The translations under genes were made by a program, and so were the position numbers. A stretch of DNA of 64,000 nucleotides, taken from the NCBI GenBank assembly GCA_017591395.1, contig WEDG01000825.1:66001-130000 (forward strand), written 5' to 3'. Numbering within the stretch: position 1 is the stretch's first letter; each line of letters begins with the position of its first letter. This document shows, in pieces, positions 31,393 through 43,170 of the stretch. Under the pieces are notes generated by a model. The model was given only the letters and a program-made list of their open reading frames with translations, was not told where the DNA came from and ran no database searches. Source of the stretch: Schistocephalus solidus (lineage: Eukaryota; Platyhelminthes; Cestoda; Diphyllobothriidea; Diphyllobothriidae).

Positions 31393-32454
31393 ACAAATGA
31401 CAGAGTCAGTAGCAGTGGCTCTATTTTTAAATAAGCACAGTCAAATAAGCCAAGTTTAAAAATTCAAACTACCCACTATTGGATTGTGAAGCGATGTCAG
31501 TCGATGTCAAAAAATTCCGCCCATCGTCCGCACATGTATGGCGGTGGCTGCTCATTTCAACACCTGGTGTTGTTTGCGATTCCCTGAATACGGTTATCAT
31601 CACTTTTACTAGCATTAGCTAAAAACAACCTGAAACGTTTTCTTATAGTGACTTATGCTATTCTAAGGCAGTAATTGCCTATAGGGCCCGTCTAACGTTT
31701 TTGCTCCTCGTGCCTTTCTCAGAGTTATTTGATTGGTTGACACCGATTATGCGGGCTTCCATGCGACGCAGTGGAGTCTTCCAGGCGGTGTCTAGACGCT
31801 CTGGTCACTAACCATTTTCAGGTCACGCTATGCTCAAGTGCCTGCAGTTTTGCGAAACATCAAAGTAGCCTCCGCATGAACAACATGGAAACGACTGTTG
31901 CCCTTCAGTTCCAGTCAGCCAAACGCGTCCTTTGGTTCAGTGTGTCCTAGGGGGACATGTGCTTGCGAGTCCCCCATTTCGCCCTCAGATCTTAGCCTGA
32001 TTACGGTTCTAAGGCCCTCGCGGGACATAGAGACAGCAACCTTGGTTGTTGATATCAAACCATCATTATGGTGATGAAAAACGCCGTAAGACACATCAAG
32101 GGAAAGTGTTGTCCATGTGCAGTAGCCTGAAGACTCCTGCAACGGATTGACTGACAGCTGAATGCTTTTACGCAGGCATCGAGCGGTTTGCGATCACAAG
32201 CTTCTCACCGACTTGCCACGCCTATCCAATTGTCCAGAGCCCATTGGCTGCAAGACCGACTACCAACCTCCCGGCTCCCCTGGGATGGATGCCATAATTC
32301 TTTAAGCATAATGAAGGATTGTGGTCCGTCTGGTCAGCCCTCCCTCTCTCTCTGCTCCTACTCCCCAAAGGGATGAGTCAGGCTGGTATAATTGAATTCA
32401 CTGAAGCAAACCGAGACGAAAGTGGACACCCACATACACACACAAACATACACG
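31393..32454. other. Unassigned
   Basis: No repeat family or supported coding frame. Confidence 0.4.
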
Positions 32455-33126
32455 ACAGTCCGAACGTCGTAGTCCGACGATGTCAACCGTATGATCCACG
32501 GAAGGGCGGTGCTGGGACGGTGATTTGCGCGTGGATAAGTTGTAAGTAATTAGAGCCTTCCGCTGCAGCTACAGCTCCTGAGCCCGTTGTCATGACACAG
32601 TCAAGAAGACTGGAGGCTGGAGAGGGCGCATGTGGCTGGCGCGACCGGGGCCGCCCCTGGGTGTGCCACAACACTTGGCTCGGATCCCACGGAGTGGGAG
32701 TGTCATAAAGGCCACATTAAGAAGGAGCCATTGCAGCCCGACTCTCAGTCCGCCAGTCAGCCACTCCACACAAAACACATATTGGTCTGACCATGCGGTC
32801 CGAGTTATCACGTCAGTTGGCAACCTTCCAAGCCACAGCTTTTAGCGCACCATGATAGTTTCAAGGGCGTCAAATTTTTTATAGTGAGGAAAATGCGCTG
32901 ACCTGTCGACCTCACTCCCTCCCCCACCCCCAAAAGCAGACCACCGTCCAAGTCGGTCAGTTATCTGATGTGGGAGCGGGCGCATTGGCTGACGGGTCAG
33001 CGTACCCGTCTTTGCGCGCCACAGCATGACTTGGTCCCCTTAAGGCACACACCAGGATTCACAAACTCAGGCGATATGGAGGAGTCATCGCCATCTGACT
33101 CCCAGTCCACTGGTCAGCCACTCAAC
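32455..33126 (+). mobile_element. Family B repeat, long copy
   Basis: From GACAGTCCGAACGTCGTAGTC to GGTCAGCCACTCAACATACG, with the same block order as 29880. It abuts the next copy with almost no spacer, a head-to-tail arrangement. Confidence 0.7.
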
Positions 33127-33893
33127 ATACGACAGTTCGACCGTCGATTTCGACAAGGTCTACCGTATGCTCCACACCAGGTGGTACAGGGACGGTGACT
33201 TGCGCGTGAATTAGTTTTAAGTGATAGTAGCCTTGCGCTGCAGCTACCACACTCTCTCCTCCTCCCCCACCGGAGCCCGGTGTCAAGAAGACCGGAGATG
33301 GGAGATGGCGCAGGTGGCTGGTGCGGCCGGAGCCGCCCCTCGGCGTACCACCACACCTGGATCGGATCCCACGGAGTGGAAGTGCCATAAAGGCCACATT
33401 AAGAAAGAGCCATTGCAGCCTGACTCTCAGTCCGCCAGTCAGCCACTCCACACAAAACACACATTGGGCTGACCACGCGGTCCGAGTTATCCCGTCAGTT
33501 GGCAACCTTCCAAGCCACGGCTTATAGCGCAGCATGATAATTTCAAGCGCCTCAGATTGTTTATAGTGAGAAAAAGGCGCTGAGCTGTCGACCTCACTCT
33601 CTCTCTTACCCCCACAATCAGACCACCGCCCAAGCCAGTCAGTTGCCTGATGTGAGAGTGGGAACATTGGCTGATGGGTCGGCGTACCCGTCTTCTCGCG
33701 CCACAACACGACCTGGCCCACATAACGCACACACCAGGATTTACTTACTAAGGGGATATGGAGGAGCCATCGACGTCTGACACCCAGTCCACTGGGCAGC
33801 CACTCGACAGACACAACACATACACTGGGCCGATGACGTGGTCTGGTGTAGGCGTCAGATTAGCAGCCTTCCAAGCCACGGTTGCGAGGAAAC
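33127..33893 (+). mobile_element. Family B repeat, longest copy
   Basis: From ACGACAGTTCGACCGTCG to TTCCAAGCCACGGTTGCGAGG. It includes the internal duplication (two CAGCCACTC blocks) and ends where the LINE's 3' end begins. Reading frames across it are open by chance; the copies do not conserve any one frame. Confidence 0.7.
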
Positions 33894-33987
33894 CGTGATT
33901 TTATCGGGTACATTATGACGATTGTGAGGGTATCGTCTATGTATTAGTGTAGATGGTGTGCGCTGATGTGGCTTAGCCTCCGGTGTC

Positions 33988-35483
33988 TTACTGCAGGTTT
34001 TCGTGGAGGCGCATTTGTCCTGATAGGTCCATGTGGTGTGTAAATGTGTGAGAGCATTGAGGGCAGTGGAAGCGGGCGCGGCGACTGTATGTCGAAGGCT
34101 CAGGCACTGGTTCACCAACCTCCGTGTGATGGATTCTCAGTTGACCGACCAGGCCGATGCGTGAGTTGAACTTGCGGGCACAGTGTGGGCAGGAGAAATC
34201 GGTAGAGGCTGGGGGGATGTCATTTATGGTAGTGGGGTGGCAGTGGCGGTAAGAATGGCAGGGGCGGAGGGTGTGCATGATGTATCGGTGTTGTCGGCAT
34301 TGCGGTGAATTCCACTGTCATGGATGCGCATGTGACCGAATATGCCCATGCGATGAGTAAATGCGCGATGACAGTGAGGACAGTAGAGGTGGTGATCTCT
34401 GCTGTGTGATGGTGTTCCAGGCACTGGCTCACCGGTCTCTGTACGATGTAATCGCAAGTGACCGACCAGGCCGATGCGTGAGGTGAATGTGCGGTCGCAT
34501 TGAGTACAGCTTAGGAGAGATTCCCCATCGCTGATAGTGGTGGTGGTGGAGGTAGTGAAGGCGAAGGCGGTGGTGGTTGCGGTGGTGGGGGTAGCAGGCG
34601 ATGAGTAGATGGATGTGGTCTCTATGATGGTGGGATTAATGGAATTGATTCCAGGAGTGAGGGTGGGAGAGTCAGAAGGAGGGTTGGCCGAATTTGACAT
34701 AGAAATTAGAATTGTCGGATTGTTGGTGCATTGCGTCCGAAGATGTCCAACCAGGCCGATTCGCGCGCGGAAGATGCGCCGACAGCGCGGGCATGTTGGC
34801 AGGGCCTGGGCATTGGCGGTGTTGGTCCGGGGAGCTGGTGACTTTCGTGCCGCTCTTTTGGCCTTGGCGGCGGCGATCCGGTTGGCCTCATAGATTGCTG
34901 AACCAGTGTTAACTGATCTTCTCCATGCCGGTCTATCCTGGGCGAGGTCCTCCCAGGTCACCGAGTTGATTTGCAGTTGCTTCAGCGATTTCTTCAAAGT
35001 GTCCTTGTAGCGTCGTTTTTGACCTCCATGCCGGCGAGAACCCGTAGCGACATCTCCGTAGAAAAGTCGTTTGGGTAGTCGCTCGTCGTCCATTCTTACC
35101 AGGTGGCCGCTCCATCGCAGTTGCACTTGCCTCAGCATGGCATGGATGCTGAGGATTCCGGTCCGCTCCAGGACTTCCGTGTCCGGGATCCTGTCTTGCC
35201 ATCTCAGCTTCAGTATTCTGCGGAGGCAGCTGAGATGAAAGTGATTCAGCTTCCTGGCTTGGTTCGAGTAGACGGTCCAGGTTTCCGCTCCGTAAAGGAG
35301 TGTCGTCAAGACGACGGCCTTGTACATCTTCAGTTTGGTGTTCAGGTGAATACCGTGGCGATTCCACACGGAGGCCTGCAGCCGGCCGAAGGCCTGACTA
35401 GCTTTGGAGATCCGTTGGGCAACCTCGTCATCTATTCTCGTGTTGCGCGACATCGTGCTTCCTAGATAAGCGAAGGTTTCCAC
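33988..35483 (-). pseudogene. LINE C-terminal domain with C2H2 zinc-finger array
   Basis: After the frameshift at 35485 the frame resumes as [20 protein letters not shown] and continues through [23 protein letters not shown] and [11 protein letters not shown], the conserved tail of this RT group. It is followed by C2H2 fingers: [22 protein letters not shown] (last ligand Cys), [42 protein letters not shown], then in a shifted frame CPHCARKFNSRIGLVGQLRIH and CPQCSHTFTHHMDLSGQMRLH. Linkers include TETGEPVPG. The frame change lies between 34230 and 34280. The fingers probably bind nucleic acid; whether RNA or target DNA is unknown. Confidence 0.8.
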
Positions 35484-36700
35484 GTTTTTTTGAGTTGAGC
35501 ACCGTTGACATTGATTTGAGGAGCATTGTATTCCGTGCTGGGTGGCGGCTGGTGCATGACAACCGTTTTGGCTGTACTGATTGTTAATCCAAAATCGGCG
35601 CAGCCTTCGGCGAAGAGGTCCATGCTCCTTTGCATGTCCTCCTCCGTCACGGTGTTAAGGGCGCAGTCGTCCGCGAAGAGCAAGTCATGGACTGTAGTCG
35701 TAGACACGCGCGTTGGAGCCTGCATACGCCGACTGTTGAGAAGGTGCCCGTCAGTTCTGTAGGCGATGCGGATACCAGGCTGCTCAGCACGGTAGGCGTC
35801 CATCAGCATAGCCGAGAACATGAGACTGAAGAGGGTGGGGGCCAGTACGCAGCCCTGCTTCACTCCGTTGGTCACTGCGAATGCTTCGGATACCGTCCCG
35901 TTGTCGGTGACGCGCGCCGACATCCCGTCATGAAGCTGACGCACCATGTGCGTGAACCGCTCAGGACAGCCGAATTTCTGCATGACTTTCCACAGTCCGT
36001 CACGATTCACCGTGTCAAAGGCTTTCGTTAGATCCACGAAGGTAGTGTATAGGTGAGTTCGCATCTCCTGACACTTCTCTTGTAGCTGGCGGGCGGCAAA
36101 GATCATATCGGTTGTTCCGCGGTGTCGGCGGAAGCCACATTGGCTTTCCGGGACCAGGCCCTGCTCTAGGTGACCGTTAAGACGATTGAGAAGGATACGG
36201 GCGAAGATCTTCCCGGCGATGTTGAGCAACGAGATGCCTCTGTGATTATCACAGAGTTGCCGGTTCCCCTTCCGTTTGTAGAGATGGACGATGGTCGCGT
36301 CTTTGAAATCCTGAGGAGCTTGTCCTTGGCGCCACATCTACTGGAAGCGTGTTGTGAGTTCTGCCATCAGCCGGGGCCCACCGTGCTTGTAGACTTCCGG
36401 TGGGATTGCGCGGATCCCGGTGCTTTACCGCTGGAAATCTGCTGCGCGGCCCGGATGGTTTCTGGTAGGGAATGCGGCAGATCCAGGTCATTGTTCGTGT
36501 GCACTTGAGGGAGCCGGTCAATGGCAGCATCGGAGATGGTTGATGAGCAATTAAGGACACTTCTGAAGTGCTCGGCCCAGCGCTTTAGAATTTGCGATTT
36601 CTCTGTCAGCAGTGTTGTGCCGTCAGAGCTGAGCAGCGGTGCGGACCCCTTGATACACGGGCCGTAGATGGCCTTGATGGCTTTGAAAAAGTTTTTTTAT
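35462..36700 (-). pseudogene. LINE reverse transcriptase, broken
   Basis: RT motifs in order: GKAPG, IPPEVYKHGGPRL, FKDATIVHLYKRKGNRQLCDNHRGIS, LVPESQCGFRRHRGTTDMIF, FVDLTKAFDTVNRDGLW, GVKQGCVLAPTLFSLMF and the catalytic LLFADDCAL. Damage: an extra A in an A7 run near 36690, a loss of about eight bases at GGATCCG near 36415, an in-frame TAG at 36338-36340 just before MWRQGQ, and an extra A in an A7 run near 35485. From 36337 to 35462 the catalytic core itself is uninterrupted. Confidence 0.85.
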
Positions 36701-36731
36701 TTCATTGCGGTCCGCATACCCCTGGATTTCT

Positions 36732-37928
36732 TCAGCCTTTAGGATCATCCAGGCATCCTGCATCTCCCGCAGCCGTTGTTGTACAAGGCGCCGGCATCTG
36801 AAAGGCTGCTTTGGTGGCGGCAGTCCGAAGGTCCATGTAGGCTTTGTGTAGTCTATTCTTCTCCGCGAGTAAGTTGCTGATGTCGGCGTCATTGTCGTCA
36901 AACCAGTCCTGGTGTCGACTGTGTGCGCGTCCGAGTACATCGAGGGCGGTGAACTGGATGACATTTCGCAGTTGACACCATCGTGTCTCCACGGTAGCGT
37001 TATCATCTGGAGCATGCAGTTTCTCCAGTTTCTGGGTTAATTTGTTGCTGAAATCAAAACAGTGAGCAGGCAAATTTAATAGGAGAGCATTTAACTTACA
37101 TGGTGGCCTCTTACCTTGGGGCCTTCGTCGGGGTTGCAGTTGGAGCCTCATCTGAGAAATGACGAGGCGGTGATCTGTCCAACCATCGGCATCGCGGATC
37201 GCCTTGGTTACCAGCACGTCCTGTCGATCTCGCCTCTGGACGAGAACATAGTCCAGCAGATGCCAGCGCCGAGACCGAGGGTGCATCCACGTGGCCTTCT
37301 CCCGCGTCGGAAGGCGGAAGAAGGTGTTGGACAGCAGGAGACGGTGTTCCGCACACGAGCGCAGAAGAAGGAGGCCGTTATCGTTGCAGCTACCGAGACC
37401 GTGGGGACCCAACACTCCCTGCCAGGCAGCGTGGTCCGTCCCGACGCGGGCATTGAAGTCACCAAGGACAATTAACTTGTCCTCTTTCGGCACAGTCACC
37501 AGCAAAGCGTGCAGGTCCTCGTAGAATTTGTCCTTCGCCGCATCAGAGCTCGTCATTGGGGGAGCGTAGGCACTGATGATGGTGGCAAACTGGTCTCCCC
37601 GAAGAGGCAGGCGGAGGCTTATCAGGCGATCATTGATACCCTGCGGCAGACAGGGCAGACGTCCCACGATGTCGTTACGGATGGCAAAGGCAACACCAGC
37701 GTCGCGTCGCTCTGCCTTTGGCCGGCCGCTCCAGAAGAAAGTGTAGCCGGCCCCCACCTCCTCCAGCTGACCCTGCTCAGAGAATCGGGTCTCGCTGAGA
37801 GCAGCAATGTCCACCTTGTAGCGCGCCAGTTCCCGAGCGAATAGCGCCGTCCTCCGTTCCGGCCGGTTGCTCCTAGGATTGTCTAAAAGGGAGCGAACAT
37901 TCCAGGCTGCTAGTGTGAGTGGACTCAC
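36732..37928 (-). CDS. LINE AP endonuclease (EEP domain)
   Basis: The frame opens [17 protein letters not shown]. Endonuclease motifs appear in order: LAAWNVRSL (N-terminal metal site), [10 protein letters not shown] (catalytic Glu), [18 protein letters not shown] (Asp/Asn pair), LLDYVLV and WTDHRLV (catalytic Asp-His). All key residues of the AP endonuclease fold are kept over about 260 residues, followed by a linker with WFDDND and [12 protein letters not shown]. The protein nicks target DNA to prime reverse transcription. The native frame is lost near 36790, after RTAATKAAF, and the true continuation ([20 protein letters not shown]) is in another frame. Confidence 0.85.
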   Translation of the reverse strand: MSPLTLAAWNVRSLLDNPRSNRPERRTALFARELARYKVDIAALSETRFSEQGQLEEVGAGYTFFWSGRPKAERRDAGVAFAIRNDIVGRLPCLPQGINDRLISLRLPLRGDQFATIISAYAPPMTSSDAAKDKFYEDLHALLVTVPKEDKLIVLGDFNARVGTDHAAWQGVLGPHGLGSCNDNGLLLLRSCAEHRLLLSNTFFRLPTREKATWMHPRSRRWHLLDYVLVQRRDRQDVLVTKAIRDADGWTDHRLVISQMRLQLQPRRRPQGKRPPCKLNALLLNLPAHCFDFSNKLTQKLEKLHAPDDNATVETRWCQLRNVIQFTALDVLGRAHSRHQDWFDDNDADISNLLAEKNRLHKAYMDLRTAATKAAFQMPAPCTTTAAGDAGCLDDPKG

Positions 37929-38340
37929 CCGAGCAGCCTGGAGAGTATGGCGAGGGGGATGGGGACGGGGGGTATTGTTGTTTGTTTGAGTTTTACGACC
38001 GCGTAGTTTGCGATCTGCGAGCCGCGGCCGGCTGCAGAAGACGTGAGACCCAGCATTTTTTTAGGGCACATTTTTCTAGCCCCTTCCTCCGCGAGGAGGC
38101 AAGCAGTGCTATCCCTAAATAGGGGCTGCTCGGACATCCCAGACGGCTGCCGAACTCCACTATGGGTCACGGATTTGTTTTTAGTGGGAGAACGACCCGA
38201 GTTAGTCTGGGCCGCCTACGGGGTTGCTGTCACCCCCACCGTAGGACTTTTTGAGAGGGGGGAGGTGGGAAGTTCGGTAGTCAGACATACCGAGTGTGGA
38301 GGCACACACAACACCGGAGACCCTCACCTGGTTTAGCCCG

Positions 38341-39945
38341 CCGGTCGTGACGGTTGCCCGGGGTGTGGCCGCTGGGAAGAACCCAACTTCGAGGAGCCAC
38401 AGGTGAGAGTTGGGTACCAGTTAGAGGCGGCCACATGAGCATTCACCACCTGTACGAGACAAATGGAGCGACCAAATGCAAGCTATGTGGTGCTGCCCCT
38501 AACTAGTACCCCTACACCCCCACACACACGCCGAGAGAGCGAGAGTGAGAGAGATAGAGAGAATGTTGTTAGTTTTGACTGCTAAAGGAAACACGAACAC
38601 AAGGGCGATTTGGTAGATGTTTTACTTGCTTATATTTTCCTCTCGCTCTCTCTGGGAGATCTGCTGTTGAGCCCGAAACTGTCCCTTATCCCCGGGGATC
38701 TGGGTCGGCGCAAAATACTGTCTAGGTTTCGAGTCTGCGAGACGCGCTGCAAACGAAGTGGACCAACACTCCGGAGGTGATTCAGAACACAGGAAATTGA
38801 GGAAGTATGCATGGCCCCGGAAGCAAGGCGGTGGTTTAGAGGGATGGCAGAATAATCCCCCCCACGCAACTAGCTAGGTCTTACACACATCCGGTGTTCA
38901 AATCTAGCAGTACAAAGGTATAATCGGGAAAAATATTCGGTTTTCAAGCCTTGAAGTATGTGGTTTGCAGAGGTGGATGAGTGGTACCCGAGCACTTTGG
39001 GGGATGGCAGCACCCGTGGTGAGTTTCACGGGCAAATTTCGACATACAAACGGAAAGTATTTTCTAACTTTTGTCCTGCTCTGGTGCTTTGCATGTAGGC
39101 TTGTCCACGGAGCTCAGACCTTCCGTATATGGGGGTAAATTTCCATGCTTATGACTTTCACGGATCACACTTGCTTTCATGTGCGTGTTTTTTTACAAGA
39201 AGGCTTTACTAAACATGAGAAAGGTTTGACAAAACAGCCTTCTTCGTGTGAACTTTGATGCTTTTATTCCTGCCGACGGAAATCAGGTGAGTCATAATGT
39301 GAAGAACTACACTATTTTACGAAAAGCGGCGAACCGTCCTGCCGTAAAAGCTCTGATTTATGAAGCTGTGCAATGCTGTGCCCCAGAATTGCAACAATTC
39401 CCACCGGGAAACTTTATAGGCCAAAAGTAGTCACACAATGGCTGACCATGCCTCATCCAACTTCACTTGCAGAACATGGATTTTTATGCGGCTCATTCTC
39501 CGTTAATGTTCAACTTCAGCACCGAACAGGCACCGCATTAACCAAAGGCCATTCCACAGTGTTTTTTGTGCACGAAAACGGCTCACAATACAGAGAAAAA
39601 TGCCCTTTTTATCATTTGTGTCAAAAAACGCGTATACTCGCCACCTGGTCTTCTGATGCCTTTGATGGGAATCGTCAAAAATTAAAAAAAATAAAAACAT
39701 GCAATATCAGAAAGTGAAATTCATGCACGGGCTGCAGGTTTTAGCCTTCCCCTTGACTTTAATTTGAAAAAAAAAAACAGATGAAGGATGTGTCTATGAA
39801 CTGACCTAGCAAAACACGCCTCGAAGAGCTAGCTTATTGCAGATCGTTTATTTGATGAAGAGCCCATCCATCGGGTGGGTCTCCGTTGTGGACATGCGTT
39901 TTTCGGCAATTCGGTTTCATGTTTGGGTGAGCCTGAATACATGAT
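38341..39945. other. Unassigned
   Basis: A GA-rich run lies at 38534-38562. Frames at 39248-39717 (+) are open for 60 and 114 codons without a recognised domain. They could be chance frames or an undetected repeat. Confidence 0.4.
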
Positions 39946-40294
39946 GCCTAAACAGGACACGGGAAAAGGAACCACCCTCAATACCTGTGGCTTTCCGCCA
40001 AATTCAGAGGAAATTTGATTTAGGATTAGGGTGAGGGTCCAGTTTAAGGTTAGCTTTCAGTTTGAGGTTAAAGTCAGAGTCATGATTAGGCAAAGGGTTA
40101 AGGTTTTCATTGTGGTAACTGTAGAGTTTATGTCTAGGGCAGGGTTAGGTTTAAGATTAAGATGTCAGTTTAGTTTGATGTTAGGGTTAGTGTTAACGTT
40201 AAGACACGGGCATTTTTACGCTTCCTGTAATTTACCGTAAGGTCGCCTATTTTAAGCTAGGGAGATGGTTCCTATTTCCTTGTCCTGTTTAGGC
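39946..40294. mobile_element. Family C MITE-like element, complete
   Basis: A 349-bp element with 28-bp inverted ends: GCCTAAACAGGACACGGG... at left and ...TCCTTGTCCTGTTTAGGC at right, with 25 of 28 positions pairing and continuing into AGGAACC/GGTTCCT. Inside are AAATTCAGAGGAAATTTG, then GGTTAG-type degenerate hexamers, GTTAGTGTTAACG, and CTGTAATTTACCGTAAGGTCG before the right end. There is no coding capacity. This copy gives the best definition of the family ends. Confidence 0.8.
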
Positions 40295-40652
40295 GGTCAT
40301 ACAAAGTATCTCTAGAGAGCAATTGTAAATGGTATAAGTTAAAAGTTTTGGTGAAACCATCTTGCCACACAGCCAATTCAGGATACTAAAAACCGTCAGG
40401 TATCCACTGAAATTCCAAGGTCGCCTTGCGACTCCACGCAGCTTATTGACACCGAAAAGCACACAGTGCTTTTGCAGATAATTTATGCTTAAAAGGATAT
40501 AAATTATAACATCTCCAAATTATGTTCCACTTCCTAGTCACCGATCAGGCTGCCGACATGCGGTCTCACGAAAACGCTTATGTATGCAACTTCTCCGTTC
40601 GGCTAATTCATAAAAATCATCATCTTTCTAGTCCACCGTATCTCGGATACTA

Positions 40653-40692
<40 letters not shown>

Positions 40693-41349
40693 GAATCTTC
40701 TATACATCAAGCAATGGAATAGTTGTTGTACTTCGTAGAGAACTATTTTCTGGAGGTACTTAACTCGACGGTTACCTAACAGACTTTTCTGAATGATGCT
40801 GTACTCAGGCTGCTTTACTCGCTCAGTTGTTTACATGAATAGGTATTGTGTGGTTTTATCAGAGTATGTTGAACTATCTGCTGGCATATCAAGTCCTGTG
40901 TAGTCACCTCCGGACTGGCATCACTGATATCTGATTGGCACCTACCGCCTACAAACATTGCTTACAACCGTAATTTCTGATGAAGGCTAAGATGAATAAA
41001 GAAATAGCCTACTTCTTCGCTATTTATTTCCCTTTCTCGTTCAGAATTTTTTATTATCAAGCAATGCAATATTACTTTCAGTACTTTTAATACCGACGAT
41101 CGGGGTGTGTTACAATGGGATTTTTTGACCCAGTCATGTGGGCCAATTTCTGAGCCCTTATGAGTTATTAGTGAATTTTTGCGCATTTAGTGATTTGGAT
41201 TGCTTACTGTTTCGGGACGAAAACTCGACTTCCCAGAAGGAATCTTTCAGGAGAAATGGTTTATAAATATGATGGGCACGAGAATGGTCCCGCTTGGTTA
41301 GAGATGACTAAAGGGTGGAATTATTTGATGCAGTTGTGAGACACTCAAC
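40295..41349. repeat. Unassigned region with (ATT)n microsatellite
   Basis: The ATT run spans 40655-40693, about 13 units. Nothing else is supported. Confidence 0.6.
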
Positions 41350-41430
41350 GACCGCGGTGGGATTCGAATCCCGACAGTAAGGGGAAGGCTTTAGTACAGT
41401 CACTGCTCTTACCACAAGAGACATGAGACC
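41350..41430 (-). repeat. tRNA-Ser-like sequence, diverged
   Basis: On the minus strand a D arm TCTTGTGGTAAGAGC, the loop GTACTAA, a CCTTCCCCTTACTGTC variable region and a perfect T arm CGGGATTCGAATCCC. The acceptor strands pair poorly, so this is not a working tRNA. Confidence 0.5.
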
Positions 41431-42019
41431 CCACAGCGAGCCGTGAATTTAATGAGTGTAAATACTTCGTGACACAGCCTTTCAGGTCCGCTGAACTGCA
41501 TCGGCTTCAGTGGGATAGCCACGTGCTACTCTACACCCATCTGCTCTGGCAACCTGCACCTCTCCCGGCTGCAAAAAAGGGATAAACTGGAAGACTGTTT
41601 GCATCAAATACTTCGGGCTGTCTCCCGCCCACTCCCCCCTCCCCGCATTCATCGGCAAACATGCGGTACGGCTTTTTTGCTACAGCAGACCCAGCGCACA
41701 TCAAAGGTCGGCTTCCAGGGAGTCTCGTATAACTACACAGAAAGTACTGTTTCCCACAACCTGTTGATGCAAACGCCGCCTTTTTCTTAGGCATGAGCGT
41801 CAAAATCGCATGCTCTCATGGTGAAAAATGACCATAATGCGGCAGAGTGGAGGATATCGTGCGCAATGCTAACGATTGGGCCTTTTCCCTCCAACCCTGC
41901 CAAGGTCCACTGCATTAGCGTTATGCATGCACTTGTAATATTTCTCCAACCTACAAGGGGACTAGTAAATGCCATAGCGTGATCGGTGAAAGTCCTGGGT
42001 ATTATGCCTGAGCGCAAAC
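41431..42019. other. Unassigned
   Basis: No supported feature. Confidence 0.4.
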
Positions 42020-42180
42020 TTCAGAACAACGAGCCCATGGCTCACTAGTTAGAACGTTGGATTTCAACCAGCGGAATGGGGGTCGAGCCACAGGTGTCGC
42101 CAAAATTTGGGTTGGGAATGGCTGGCTGATGACGGCTAATAAGCCATTAATGACCTTCCCAGTCGTCCTTGTTTTTGCCC
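42020..42180 (+). mobile_element. Family A repeat, cut by family D
   Basis: The head ACGAGCCCATGGCTCACTAGTTAG (A box worn), a worn B box, GGGTTGGGAATGG, the hammerhead segment and GTCCTTGTTTTTGCC are kept. The family tail is missing: the repeat ends exactly where family D starts at 42181. Confidence 0.75.
42120..42164 (+). ncRNA. Hammerhead-like motif, GAAA lost
   Basis: CTGATGA is at 42126-42132, stem II is GGCT/AGCC and stem I is GGCTGG/CCAGTC. GAAA has become TTAA and the triplet TTC replaces ATT. Almost certainly inactive. Confidence 0.5.

Positions 42181-43170
<990 letters not shown>

Larger units (their letters stand above)
33895..38340 (-). mobile_element. Non-LTR retrotransposon (APE-type LINE) with C-terminal C2H2 fingers
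   Basis: Read on the minus strand: a leader (about 38340-37930), an AP endonuclease, a linker, a reverse transcriptase, an RT-tail domain and an array of C2H2 zinc fingers, ending in a short 3' untranslated part that reaches family B at 33893. The upstream limit is uncertain; the only other copy of the leader stops matching at 38245. No target duplication or poly-A tail could be identified. The element would have made one long protein of about 1,250 residues, but it now carries at least five disabling changes (see the parts). Similar proteins are familiar from diphyllobothriidean tapeworms. Confidence 0.85.

Noticed and set aside
30052..33814. Repeated open frames reading VFCVEWLTGGLRVRLQWLLLN on the minus strand
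   Set aside because: They recur because family B recurs. Copies differ by indels and stops, no start or domain is conserved, and the plus strand is equally open.
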